Of a stretch of 64,000 bases of DNA, positions 1 through 11,582 are shown piece after piece. This DNA comes from Bryoerythrophyllum caledonicum (Eukaryota > Streptophyta > Bryopsida > Pottiales > Pottiaceae). A program made the position numbers and the translations under genes. A model generated the notes under the pieces. The model worked only from the letters and a program-made list of their open reading frames with translations, was not told the origin of the DNA and made no database searches. Every line of letters begins with the position of its first letter. The stretch's first letter is position 1. The DNA lies in NCBI GenBank assembly GCA_963971425.1, contig OZ020517.1, positions 30,042,734-30,106,733 on the forward strand, written 5' to 3'.

Positions 1-1842
1 GGATGGACAAAGATGGATGGGGGGTCACATCTCCCTTAGTGTTCCCCAACACCGAGGATGTAGATTTTAGGGCTCATGGATCAAAAAATCAAGGTTTAGA
101 GTTAGGGGTTTAGGACTTACTGTTAATTCATACGATGTAGGTTTTGAGTGGGGCTATAAGAACAAGCAAGCGTGGAATGATTTCGTCCATTCCGTCATCC
201 CCTTCCGGCTAGGGTGGATCGATCTTCTCATTTCCCCCACGAGGATGGATAGAGGCAAATGATAGTTATTTTCCTCCTCATTTCCTCCCTAAATTAGAAT
301 CAAGGGCTAAAGATTTAGAATTCAAAGTTTAGAGATCAAGGGTTAGAAATAGGATTTAAGTTGTAAAGTATAGAATCTATAGATGGCGGTTATGATATGT
401 AAGAGTTGTTAAGGGCTTAGAATATGAATGAAGCCATAGACACAAGCCAAGGAAATGGGGAGGGGATGACATCGTTTGCCTTTGTCAATCTTTGTGGAAG
501 GCAATGAGGGATTTAATTCAAATCTCATTATACCATGTAGACGGTTGGGACAAGAAGGGGGTGTGGACAAAACTTAGTCCCTATTTTTATGTGGGAGGGG
601 GGCGCTAATTAGACCAAGGTGGCGCCTCCAAGGATAATTTGGAGTTACTGGCCCCAAATTTGGCAAAAAACATCCCAAAATCATTCTAGACCCCGAAATT
701 AGTAATTACAAATGGTAGAAAAAAGGGCCTACCGTGGCCCACCCTCTCATAACATCCGTCTATATGAAATACAATCTACCCTTGATAATATCACACCCTC
801 TATTTCAATGAAAAGTGTGATATAAATAAGGTGTGACATATTTGATGATATCATATTTTGCGAATTTATGCATAATCTGATATCATCAACCAAAAAAAAA
901 AAACAATTTTTTACCAAAATAATAAATGAAGTAAAAAACTAACAAATTCTCAAAAATATTGAACGTAAATTTCACATGAAGAAGAAGAACTTTGATTCCC
1001 GTCGAGGACTGGCGTGAATATAGTGTTTGTTCATTTTCTTCACTAAGCCCATGACCGGAGGACATGGTAAATTTCACATGATATAAGTCACCACAAAACA
1101 TACCCCACCCCGGGCAATGAAAACATTAATCGATGGAGGTGCACAAAAACAAAATAGGAGGTCAACGATCGAAGACAAAAATTGTGCCTAAATTGAGACC
1201 AAAGCCGTGCATTGCGAAGGCACCTCTAGATGCTCTATGATAGGACAACGAGATTCTATAACGGAACAACGATCTAGGAACATTGGATTCAAACGAGGGC
1301 AGATTTGGCGATAGGGGATTCCGAGACAGGGTTCAGTGAGAATACGAGGCAAGAGGCAGGGTGAGTGCAACGGGCAGATTTGGGACAAGGGGCGAGGGCC
1401 AGCTGATGGATGGGCAAGCTATAAATGGGGTTTGACCCTAAACCATCTTGCAACTCGCCAGAAGGCAAACACATAGAGGTAGCAATGCTTGCTAGGGAAA
1501 GCAAGGGCCTACCCGATTTGAGCCACTAATTTTGGTGATTGTGTACAACCAATTCTATTATCTGAATACTGTACCAAAGTTTTGATTTTGTTGTAGACCA
1601 AAGTCTTAGCAATTCCTAGCGAGGATTCAAGCCCGACAGTCTAAGGGCAACGGGACATGTGACCAAGATATCATTCATCCGACACTTATTCATCTATGCA
1701 ACTTGTTATTGTCACACTTCCACTACGGATTTTTTTTAAAAAAAGTTGATATTATCAAAGGTGATAGGGATATTAACAAGGGAGTTTTGACTAGGAAAAT
1801 CCGTTTCAAGATTTTGGGTGACAATATCAAGGTGTTCTATTA
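1..1842. other. Spacer with one decayed repeat
   Basis: I see no supportable gene here. The open stretches are short, lack family motifs and have no consistent splice context. Positions 1-360 contain loose TTTAGGG/TTTAGAG-like words that are too irregular to call telomeric. Positions about 555-735 are a diverged relative of the repeats at 36813-37091 and 53857-54143: the same order of a GGGG-rich block, a CCAAATTTGG word and a GGCCTAG/AGGCCAG word. Confidence 0.6.
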
Positions 1843-2183
1843 AGGTAAGCCCCCCATAACCAACCAAAACCCATAGCCAACGCCTATAAAATTTGGGTAT
1901 ATCCAACCCTCTTCCATCCCATTACCACCAACTCAACTCCAAATGAAGGTCAAGACCCTTACTTTTGGTCGTTGGTTATGGAGGTACCTATTGCTTGCCA
2001 CCCACTAAACTTGGCTGCACAGTTTACAAATTCATAACTAATTCAATTTTCATTGGAATAATATGAAATCACTTGGGTTGGAATTGAAATTCTATTGGCT
2101 AACGCTGAAAAAGAAAAGTATAATTTTCTCCTCTCTCCATGTATGCACATTATTTAACTTGTCGGTTTTAGGGGGGTTTACCT
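1843..2183. mobile_element. MITE, AGGTAAG family, copy 1
   Basis: This 341-bp non-coding element starts AGGTAAGCCCCCC and ends with the near-reverse-complement GGGGGGTTTACCT. It is flanked by TA on both sides (1841-1842 and 2184-2185). It is inverted relative to two further copies at 25431-25786 and 46587-46920, and the body is recognisably the same along its full length. TA duplication with short inverted ends is typical of Tc1/mariner-type (Stowaway-like) MITEs; assigning it to that superfamily is inference. Confidence 0.85.
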
Positions 2184-3276
2184 TAACAAGTGTGATATTA
2201 TCAAGGTTAGACTGTGAAGTGGTCTGGTGAATCCACCTTGGCCCCCTCGGGGTCAACGAGAGGGCATTCCACCCTGGCCCGAGTAAAAGTCCAAAACAAC
2301 CAGGAAAAAGACGAAAATCTACTTTATGTGCAGAGCAGGGCCCGAGCCTGTCATTGGCCCGAAACCAGGGACGCGGCTCGTGTAGACGGGTATCGACCCG
2401 GCCGAAACCGCTCTGCCGACTCGCATATTCAGTGTTCACTTGTGTTTCGACCTCCGAGCTTCCGGATGTTGCTCCTCTTTGACTGAAAGCGCTCAGAATC
2501 TGGCCCGTTCTGTCTGAGGAGGTGATTAGGAGACCGGATCAGGTTCTCTGGATGCAATGAATGAAGAAAAACGAGAAGAGCAGTCAAAGATACTGTTACA
2601 GTTGTAGTAGTTGGAGTCGACTGATTGCTTGGTTGTCAAGTCTGAACGTCTAACTAGTCTGTACTATGCATGCTCAACTGTGCAAGTCATGCTTGATAGT
2701 GTTGACTCCCCTGCAAGTGAGTTCATTCTGAATTTTGAGGCTTTATAAGTTGGATGTCCGAGTCTAGAGCGATTATCAGTTGTAGTACTAGCTCATCGGA
2801 CTGATTCACTACTCATTCTATTACTAGACAAACCTCGCATTCCCTTCTAGCTCCCAGTCAGTTGATTCAGAATCCAATTGCCACAAGTTCTCTCTTCTGA
2901 TAATGTAGCTAGCTTGATTGATTTCATTGATTGGTATGATATTGATTGAGCAGTTTAGATCGAACGCTATTGCGGATGTGAAGGCGTCTGCTCAAATTGT
3001 TGATGATCTGGTAGACCATTGTATGTATTCGTGATCACCGAAGGTCCAAGGTTGATCCACTGTACTAAAGCCGGTGACATTGTAGCTTCTAAGAATCGGT
3101 GATTGATCTGTTGTGATTGATTTCAGCAAGGCAACGTACTACGTTGAGTGCTAAATCGATGAGATCACTCTCTTATGACTTGACTAATCAGTGACAAAGC
3201 GATCCGCAAGTCTAGTACTCTCAATCTCCAGTTCTTTAGTTCCAGTACTGGCTAGTAGAGAGAAGTTAGTTTAGCA
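2184..3276 (+). promoter_or_regulatory. Upstream region of the dioxygenase gene
   Basis: About 1.1 kb between a MITE and the dioxygenase start codon with no credible coding exon. A TTTATAA word lies at about 2742-2748, roughly 530 bp before the ATG, which is far for a core promoter unless the leader is long. No TSS can be fixed from the sequence. 2220-2480 is locally GC-rich, but its open frames show no family similarity. Confidence 0.35.
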
Positions 3277-5194
3277 ATGTCAGGACTAGAAACTCATAAT
3301 TCCTCATCGAGCACGCCTGGAGTGGAGCTTCCGGTTTCCGTCATCTCCGCCGAGATGGTCCAGTACATGGTCGAGAACGGCCTCACAGAAGTTCCACCCG
3401 AGTTCATCCTCCCTCCCAAGCTGCGCCCTTCCTCCACACACCGGGACGTCCCCACCACCCTCCAGATCCCCCTCATTGACATGTCTGCAGACGCCGTCAC
3501 AGTTGTGGAACAAATCGGCCACGCATGTGAAGAATGGGGCTTCTTCCAGGTATAATATGAGCATTCACCCAGTTGGAAATAATTCCGATTACAAGGAGAG
3601 AGTGCGATTCTTCTAGTAGTACATGATTCTTATAACAAGAAATCCGTAGTAGTTTCCAATCTGCACTTTATCTACGCGATAATACTCTGATGCCCAGTGA
3701 CACCTATTGTATATTGAGGCGCTCGTGTCGTTACCGACATACGAATCAACGTCGTAAACATGTGAAGATTACAATGTGAGTGTGCTGAAGGAGGGAGTGA
3801 CTGTTATTCTGCCATGGAATGATATTCTTCTAGTAGACCCATTATAATGAGTGGTGATGTGTTGTTGTTTCTTCAGGTTGTGAACCACGGGTTTTCGGCG
3901 GAGTTGATGTCCGAGGCCATGAAGATGTGCCAAGAGTTCTTTGCGCTGCCCATGGCGGAGAAGGAGCGGTACAGCATGAAGACGAGCTCCGGGATCGGGT
4001 ACGGCCGCCGGTTTGCAGTCAAGGAAGGCGCACGAGTGGATTGGGTGGATCGTCTCGGGTTCTGGAGCGCCTCGGAGGCGCATCGCAAGCGGCAGCCTCT
4101 CGACGTCAAAAGCCCGGCAGCTTTCAAGTAAGCAGATTCTTCTAGAATTTTAATGTAAGTTGATGCAGATCAAGGTTGATCGACATTGCTGCTGGATCAC
4201 TTCTCCATGTTTCGTTGCGAGTGCGATGAGTTTAACACGATGAGTTGATCTGACCATGTTTTCAGTGAGACGATGCGGGAGTACGGTGATGAGATTTTGA
4301 AACTGGCGCACTTGATCCTGGCGGCGCTGTCGCGCCACGCCGGGCTGCCGGCGGAGTATTTACTAGAGAGACTAGGCGAGGCGGAGGCCGCGGGAGTGCG
4401 CACGGGCATGAACTATTACCCGCCGTGTCCGCAGCCCGACCTCGTGATGGGCATCGCCTCGCACGCCGACGGCAGTGTGCTCACGCTCGTGCAGCAGGGC
4501 GGCGTGCCCGGGCTGGAGGTCCTCAAGGACGGGCTTTGGGTGCCCATCCCCGCCGTCCCCGGCGCCTTCGTCATCAACGTCGGCGACCAGATACAGGTAC
4601 GAGCTCACTGCAAATGGAGTCCTTTCCAGGCTTCACTTCAAGAAACTTTTCAACACGGAAGCAGCAAGTGTGGCAGCCTTCACCACTGTCCCGTTTCGAC
4701 ATGGCCAGCGAGCGTCAGATGCGAGAGGGATATAAATATGGTCAAAAGGGTGGGGGGCCAGCCCCCCCTCCCTCATCTCCCATATTGATATCCCTCTCGC
4801 AGCTGATGCTCGCTGGCCATGTCGAAACGGGACAGTGGTGAAGGCTCCCACACTTGCTGCTTCCGTGTTGAAAAGTTTATTGACGTGGAGCCTGGACGGA
4901 GCTCCAATTCTGCTGAAAACACCCCTTCTGTTCGCTAACCAAGTTCGCTGTGTGTAGATGATAAGCAACGACCGGTACAGGAGCGTGGTGCACCGGGTGG
5001 TGGCGGGCCAGGGGCGCAAGAGCATCTCCAACTTCTTCCTGCCGGGATGGGACACGGTCATCAGCCCGGCTGCACGCTTTTGCAGCCCCTCTGCCCCGCC
5101 TCGTTACCGCGCCGTAACATTCTCTGAGTACATCACGGAGTTCATGAAGATACCTCTGGGCGAGGACCGGTTTGTGGACACTTTCAAACTGTAG
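3277..5194 (+). CDS. 2-oxoglutarate/Fe(II)-dependent dioxygenase (plant DOXC type)
   Basis: Exons 3277-3549, 3877-4127, 4266-4596 and 4958-5194 join in frame at GT/AG borders to give 363 residues, normal for plant soluble 2OG dioxygenases. Residues about 60-170 are the DIOX_N part (PLIDM, CEEWGFFQVVNHGF). The C-terminal double-stranded beta helix has NYYPPCPQPD, the iron ligands His241 and Asp243 (SHADGS) and His297 (SVVHRV), and the 2OG-binding pair Arg305/Ser307 (GRKSIS). The His-Asp to distal His spacing is as in active enzymes, so it should hydroxylate or desaturate a small molecule in the cytosol using 2OG and O2. The family includes flavonoid, gibberellin and salicylate-modifying enzymes (SRG1, DMR6, ANS-like); the substrate cannot be told here. 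The start is the first in-frame ATG ahead of the conserved N-terminal region. Intron 3 contains a large hairpin, described separately. Confidence 0.93.
4616..4905. repeat. Long imperfect inverted repeat inside intron 3 of the dioxygenase
   Basis: The left arm 4616-4732 and right arm 4789-4905 are reverse complements over about 117 nt with roughly a dozen mismatches, separated by a loop of about 55 nt. The loop itself contains a small GGGGGG/CCCCCC hairpin. The arms share long perfect blocks, for example CTTTTCAACACGGAAGCAGC and TTTCGACATGGCCAGCGAGC. On the transcribed strand this would form a near-continuous hairpin. It could be a foldback MITE, a young MIRNA-like locus, or an inverted duplication of a gene piece. 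Confidence 0.9.
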
Positions 5195-5916
5195 GGAGAA
5201 AATTTTGCCTCCAGGATCCCTTTCCCAACGCAGAGATGAGTTTAGACTGAGGTTACACTTTGAAAGGACATCATTATATGTACATACTTCAGAGCCTCCC
5301 TCAAGATAGATTACCCAAATACACTTGAGGAATTTCCCAACCTGATGTTTTGACTAATATTTAGAGATTGGTTCAGTTTCTGCGTGCTCAACCCTGAGTG
5401 AGTACATAGGCAATGGATCAAATAGCCTCCATTTGTGCATAAAATTATGGTACTTCTTTGACAATAGACTATGCCAGATATAAATATGATGCCGACGATT
5501 TAGGTACTTTGTCATCTGCAGCTGTCGTAGTCAATTCGGTCCAAGATCTGCAGAAAATGAAACATTAAGACCTAAGAGGTGATAAACAGGCTCTCGGCAA
5601 TCTACTGAAGACTATGTAGCAATCTACTGAAGACATAGTATCATAGTGCTTGGGCTTTCGACGTGAGGAAGTAAGAGTGGTAGCACTATGATACTATGTA
5701 GCAAGCGGGGGTGAGGGGGTCCAGAACACAATTAACACAAAGCATCGTCCGATTCTCAGAGCAAACCTCACAACGTAACTCGCTCAACAAACCAGTCCAG
5801 AGCAGAAGCATGCATGAAGGAAACATGATGTACTTGCATTCAAAATCAACATGGTACACTGAACAAGGCGCCCATCCCGTGTTTAGATTGAAGGGAGAGC
5901 TCGTGAGAAAGACTAG
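5195..5916. other. 3' flank of the dioxygenase with short repeats
   Basis: No gene is seen. At 5597-5640 a unit starting GCAATCTACTGAAGAC occurs twice in tandem. ACATAGTATCATAGTGCT (5633-5650) is followed by its perfect reverse complement at 5682-5699, giving an 18-bp stem with a 31-nt loop. A transcription terminator cannot be placed; plant polyadenylation signals are too loose to call. Confidence 0.5.
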
Positions 5917-6084
5917 TTAGACTTGAGGATCCGCTGAAGTGGAATCAGCAACTGCTTGATGCATCTGACGGAGCGGCGTCAAGTCGGAGTTGCGCGCATC
6001 GTCGTCGTTGTCGCAGGAGTCTGGCGAGTCGGTGAAGGAGGGCGCTGGAGAGCTTTCCTTCGAGAGCTGGCCTTTCACGTAGCC
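5917..6084 (-). pseudogene. Orphan 3' exon of an unrecognised gene
   Basis: On the minus strand a good acceptor (pyrimidine tract then TTGCAG) is followed at 6084 by 55 codons and a stop at 5917. The peptide starts GYVKGQLSKESS and is acidic and Ser-rich (DSPDSCDNDDDARNSD). Its composition is GC-rich like real exons in this window and unlike the surrounding spacer. No upstream exon is visible on the minus strand before an inverted repeat and a foldback element begin, so the gene looks cut off by insertions or deletion. I do not recognise the family. It could also be an alternative last exon of a gene whose other exons lie beyond 8.3 kb. Confidence 0.4.
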
Positions 6085-6117
6085 CTGCAAGAAAGACGAG
6101 CTGATACCTCCAAAGGA

Positions 6118-6338
6118 TACACTGATTTTGATGTTTAATGTCATGGGCAGTAAATGACTTGTAAATGCTATAAGTTTTCACTCTTGATGAATATTTCTAT
6201 CGACCATGTCCACTATGATCATCCTTGTTGAGTAGTCTAGATTGTTGTGCTCTTAGTAAAAATCTATATCAAAAGTAAAAACTTACAGCATGTACAAGTC
6301 ATTTACTGCCCATGACACTAAACATCAAAATGAGTGTA
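6118..6338. repeat. Inverted repeat with about 46-bp arms
   Basis: Positions 6118-6163 and 6292-6338 are near-perfect reverse complements (core CATGGGCAGTAAATGACTTG), separated by about 130 bp of AT-rich sequence. This is the shape of a small foldback MITE. It sits directly behind the orphan exon at 5917-6084, on its upstream side in gene orientation. Confidence 0.75.
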
Positions 6339-6401
6339 GTTCTTGAATGCAACCTCGAACCGCTTCTTACGGTAATTATGAAAAACCAAAGTCACTATCG
6401 G

Positions 6402-8273
6402 TACACTAAAGATGGCATTTAGTGTAATGGTACGAATAGTGTAATTACCCTAGTACACTATTTGTGAACAAGTTGGCAATTAGTGTTAGCCGCCATTGTC
6501 ATTTATAATAACCCCCAATCATCCACCTACCTTAATACACTATTTCTAAAACAATTGATAATTAGTTTTGATTCCCAATTAACCACAAACCATAGCACAT
6601 AAATTTGTCAAGAAGTTCATAAAATAATATTTAAAATAATATTAAAAACATATAAATAATGCATATTTGATATTTAAACAATATGTAATGTATGCTTATT
6701 TAATATTTCATTAATATGTAAATTATATTTAAATATGTAAATGATAATTTATGAATATTCAATGAATATTTAATAAATATTTAATGAATGTTTCATGACT
6801 ATTTGTGAATATTTTTAAATATTTAATAAATATGTAATTAATATTCACTTTGTATTTCATGAATATGTACTGAATATTTAATTAATATTTGACGAATATT
6901 TAATTAATATTTTATTCACATTCACTTAATATAGAATTAATATTTAAATGATATTCTGTTAGTTTTTAATATATATTTAATAAATATTTACTCAGTATTT
7001 AGTTAATATTTAATTAATACGTAATTGATATTTAATGAATTATGGTGAATATTTAATAGATATAGACGATATATCATTATAATAATTAACATTTTAATAT
7101 TTTAAAAATATAATAGAATACTTTTGTATATTTGTAAGTTTTGTGAATATTTAATTTTGATATATATTCATTTATCATGATCCATGATTATTTAATGTTT
7201 GTTTTTTACCAATTTCATTATTTATTATTTATTATTTTAGTATCCAATATTACACTGAATGACATTTGTTGAATGTTTGTTTATTTAATATTTTTTAGTT
7301 TTTATTTATTTTATATCTATGTTTTTTTAATTTTCCAATGTATCTTTCTTCTCTCACTTTCCTTTGAATTCCAATTTCTTATTTTTCCAATCTTATATTT
7401 GCAAATTCATTCCTTCCATATGCACATTCTATTTTTTTCTACTTTTGGAATTTCTTTTTTGTTCCATATCCACGTTATATTTTTTCCAATCTTTCTTTAG
7501 CAAATTGTTTTTTTTTTCAATGCACTCGTAACCTTCTTTACTTTGATGCTCGAAATGTGCACATAATCATTTTCTATGTTTCATACACTTAATGTCCACA
7601 TGTAAAAAAACCTAAGTTCCACTATTTACTTGAATCGACATTTAGTGTAGTAGGTGACATGTTCATTAAATATTCATAAATATTCATAAATAGTCTTGAA
7701 ACATTCATTAAATATTTATTAAATATTCATTGTATGCTCATTGAATATTCATAAATTATCATTTACATATTTAAATATTATTTACATACTAATGAAGTAT
7801 TGAATAAGCATTCATTACATATTATTTAAATATCAAATATTCATTATTTATATATAATGAATATTAATATTTTATTATTTTAATTTTATTTAGTATTATT
7901 ATTTTTTTATTATAAATTAAATATTCATCGATAGTATTCATACAATTTTTTTTAAATACTTAGTAAATAAGAATTTAATGTTCATTAGATACTTAGTAAA
8001 CGTTCATCAAATACAAATATATAAACTAAACATTCATGAAATATAGATAAATTATTTAATATACATCAAATAGTGTACTTAGGTAGGTGGATGATTGGGG
8101 ACTAAAACTAATTGTTAATTGTTTTAGAAATAGTGTACTAAGGTAGGCACTGGATGATTGAGGGTTATTATAAATGACAATGGCGGCTAACACTAATTGC
8201 CAACTTGTTCACGAATAGTGTACTAGGGTAATTACACTATTTGTACCATTACACTAAATGTCATCTTTAGTAT
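6402..8273. mobile_element. Foldback element with long inverted arms
   Basis: The ends TACACTAAAGATG (6402) and CATCTTTAGTATA (to 8273) are complementary. The complementarity continues inward for several hundred bp: 6402-6565 pairs with 8060-8273, and the AT-rich 6600-6860 pairs loosely with 7660-7850. The centre (about 6870-7650) is extremely AT-rich with no coding sequence. This is a non-autonomous foldback or long-TIR element of about 1.87 kb. I could not find a clear target duplication. Confidence 0.8.
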
Positions 8274-8687
8274 AGAGTTTTTCTGAAAGTAAAGGATCTT
8301 TCACCACAAATCTTAGGGTCTTATGTTAGTAACTGGGACCACATGTCCATGGTGACTTGGCTTGGGAAAGGTGTGGGGGAACCATCAGTCAAACGTTTGG
8401 GTACTACGGGGGAGCTTTAGCTTGCAGAGGTAGGACCCAAGAGCATTGGTGCATAAAAAGGGAGTACGAAACTTTTTGGTACGAAACTTTTTGGCAAAGT
8501 ACAAAACTTTGGCAATGAGAAAAGTACGAAACTTTGCCAAAATGTTGTGCATCTCATTGGTGCATAAAAAGGGAGTACGAAACTTTTTTATGCACAAGAA
8601 TAGATGTTCAAAATTTTCATTTTGTCTGGCACCATATTCCTACTGGCTTTCTTCTTTAAGGTGCTCTTTCAAGAAAACTCTACTTTG
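8274..8687. repeat. Cluster of GTACGAAACTTT repeats
   Basis: At 8444-8590 a stretch beginning CATTGGTGCATAAAAAGGG is present twice (about 8444 and 8556). The word GTACGAAACTTT or a one-base variant occurs five times in between. No coding role is apparent. The rest of this interval shows nothing. Confidence 0.6.
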
Positions 8688-10180
8688 TCAAAGTTGTCTT
8701 TTTGGCTTGATTCCTGTTGAAAATATCCACCAAATTTGTCTTTTCATTACATGTGATACGCTCTTCATTGGGAAGATGGTGGTGTAAACATTGAATTGAT
8801 GGAAATCCAAATATCCTCTAAAGTGCCTCAAATGCATAAACATAGCGAGCATCAAATGTATTGTTGAATCTTGTCGTCGCTTTCCAGGACTACAGTTGTA
8901 CAATCATGACCTTTGTATACGTATTTAAAAAGGTACTTCATAGTGATTAACAAACATATGTTTTGGCAAAAACAAAAATTATCTAAAATAATTGTTGAAA
9001 AATAGAAACATGTTTCCAAACAATAACGTATAGCAATGCACAAATGGGCCATTTTTGTCCGCACATATTTCATTGGCAAAGTCCTTAGGGAACCACTTGG
9101 TACATTTACCATCCTCCATGCAAGGTGAGTCTCAACTATGTGCACCACAAGGCCTGCACACCAAGCAACATGTCACTATATTGTACGCCACGGAGTGAGT
9201 GGCTAGATTTGGAAGTTTGGCAATTGCTGCACACCAAGCAACATGTCATTGTCTTGTACGCCACAAAGTGAGTGACTAGATTTGGAAGTTTGGCAATTGC
9301 TGATGAATTGAGATCCTCTGTAGTCTTCAGTTTTGACGATTCATCAAGAATGAACAATATGTGCGAGTGGGATAGACATCTTTTCTAAAATCCAATCACT
9401 CAAATGTACCCCAACACCTTGTCAAATACTTTGTGGAGAGACAGAGTATTCTCACACCAGCTTTTGAAGCTTTAAATGGAGTACACAGTCAATCAAATCC
9501 GGCCAATCTTCTACCTTGTGCTTGGATTTCAATTCTGTTGTTATCGAAGGTCATTTTAAATTACACGTGAATGTCACAAAATGATCCGGTTGTTCAAACG
9601 TGCGCACAATGGCCATGGCATCATGATAGTGTTGATTCATTTGACGCTTGCTTGCCAAAACAAATGACGACATGATGAACATCAAGCCGATTTGTGCAGG
9701 ATTGTGGTCGCTAACATTTAGGACATCCACCACACCACTGTGAAGTCACATTGCAAGTCATTTTGGTTATTTTAATTGAATTTCAATTGATTATGTTCAA
9801 GGCAAGCCTATGCATCCATCAAGAACTGTTGTAGGAAGTGGCCAACATAAAATATGTGGATGTTGCAATTATGTTGGTGAAGCATGTAAGCTTAAAATTG
9901 CATCTGCATCGTTTTCTTCAACCCGCCCGTGCCTCTATCTTTGACAACATTTGAATCAAATTCCGCAAATCCCTAGCATTTGGATTCAAAGCCTCCCAAT
10001 AGAATATTTGTAGACCATCCTTGATGCCCGGAAGGAAAGAAAAGTACGTAATGGAACGGTGAATATGTAGAATGCAAAGCTGAGATTTGCTAAAGAGGTC
10101 TATTTTCCCTCTTGACAACAATATCTCGCTCTGACCTGCTATCATCATTGTTGTCCCCAACCACGATTGCCACAACTAAG
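8688..10180 (-). pseudogene. Degenerate Helitron Rep/helicase-like gene
   Basis: Reading the minus strand from 10180 downward, fragments of a plant Helitron protein appear in the right order but in shifting frames. They are an ...LNPNARDLRNLIQM segment (about 9940), SKRQMNQHYHDAMAIVR followed by PDHFVTFTCNLK (about 9555-9660), ILDESSKLKTTEDLN (about 9310-9350), MEDGKCTKWFPKDFAN (about 9060-9120), YLFKYVYKGHDCTTVVLES (about 8870-8940) and LPNEERIT...NLVDIFN (about 8700-8770). These match the Helitron-like N-terminal domain upstream of the Pif1 helicase. Stops and frameshifts throughout mean it is dead, and no helicase domain or Helitron 3' hairpin terminus was found. Confidence 0.85.
9156..9301. 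repeat. 73-bp tandem duplication within the Helitron remnant
   Basis: Two adjacent 73-bp copies (9156-9228 and 9229-9301), each starting GCACACCAAGCAACATGTCA, differ at only a few positions. The duplication interrupts the Helitron reading, so it arose after the element stopped being functional. Confidence 0.85.
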
Positions 10181-11099
10181 ATAGCCAATAGTTGGAGTGC
10201 CAAGACGATGTGCTTGCAACAAACGGGAGTTGCCAGCGCAATATCCTATGTAGATGGTCTGATTTTCATTCGTCTTCAAACTGTTGAATGAAATCTGTCG
10301 GACGCCAAACCCGGCACATGTTCTATCATACGATAATCTTTATACATAGAGATGAAGTTCTTTTTTCTTCTAAACCACCACAAATATTTGTTTTGGGTAT
10401 CATTTTTCAAATATTAAAAAACAAACTATGTTTCCACAAGGATGTGTTACCAATCCATAAACGATAAGAATTTAGCCAAATTAAAGATACAAAAGAAAGC
10501 TAACCTCCAAAGAATCAATGGTCCAATACGGGGCTTTTGAATATTTGAATAAGAATCATATAACCTTAACATGATTTTAATTTCAAGTGTAAATTTTGAG
10601 ATTTTTATATTCTAAAGGTAGGTTGTTGTAAAATTTTAGTGAAAATATAATTTATTCTTGTATCAAATATTTGATGAAGAAGTTATTCTTTTGAACTATT
10701 TTTTGGCAAGAGTGGATTTGCCAAGTTTTTGCAAAGATTCAGAAAGAAGAAGAGGGACTTACCATAATGCAAGATTCAATCATGATAAGCCCCTCTCTTC
10801 CCTCTAAATTGACAAGTAACCAAGATGTTCTCCTTCAATATTGTAAAAACAAAATTCCTAATTATATTGCAAATTTTACTTAAATATTTGACAAGGATTT
10901 GGCAACATTTGAATAAAATGCAAATAATTTTCTTTCTTCTATCCTTATCAGCACTAGTTTGCAATTTTTCTCTTTTTGAATTCTTTTTTCTCATCTTTAA
11001 AATCAAAATATTTATTCTGAATTAAAATTATATATGGATTTGAATTAAATTTTATATAGATTTGAATCAAAATCATATATGGGACTCAATTTTAAATTT
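10181..11099. other. AT-rich spacer
   Basis: No gene or repeat boundary can be supported. Homopolymer and AT-rich stretches dominate. Confidence 0.5.
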
Positions 11100-11548
11100 A
11101 TATGGAACGAAAATTTTTAAAAAATTGAATTAAAACTTTTATGGTTCTATTTGAATCTCCTTCAATTGCATGACTTTTTTTGGTGTCTTGAATACCACTA
11201 CTTTGCCTAAATATATAATAACTCGCTTGCATCCTAGCTCCTGAAACTCTTTTATAGAATTCTAACAGTTTTTCTCGCTCTTCAAAGGCCCACAGGAACG
11301 GAGTTAATGCTCCCACATCCATAGCATGAGTGGTTAAAGCAAGTAAATGATTTAAAATTTGAGTTATTTTACAAAATAACACTCGTATATACTGAGCTCG
11401 TAATAGTACCTCACAATTACAAAGTTTCTCTACAGCTAAAGAATAAGCATGTTCTTGGGCCATCATAGAAACATAAATAGAGTCAAAATTTAATTGATGC
11501 CAGATATGCTTTACACATTTACTCACATCATATAATCAAGTGCTCTCC

Positions 11549-11582
11549 GAACCGTGTGAGATGGTCACCCATCACACGGCTC
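11549..11582 (-). ncRNA. Group II intron domain V (downstream nad7 intron)
   Basis: A 34-nt hairpin on the minus strand starts GAGCCGTGTGATGGG and ends CACACGGTTC, matching the fixed 34-nt length and stem pattern of group II domain V. It lies 72 bp before the exon border at 11476/11477, leaving room for domain VI. The intron starts GGGCGACTG and ends in AT, close to the GUGCG...AY rule. Confidence 0.85.

Noticed and set aside
1-360. Interstitial telomere repeat
   Set aside because: TTTAGGG-like words are too irregular and sparse to form an array.
7273-7500. Hydrophobic 75-residue frame in the foldback core
   Set aside because: It is a by-product of T-rich sequence (Phe/Ile/Leu/Tyr) without motif or context.
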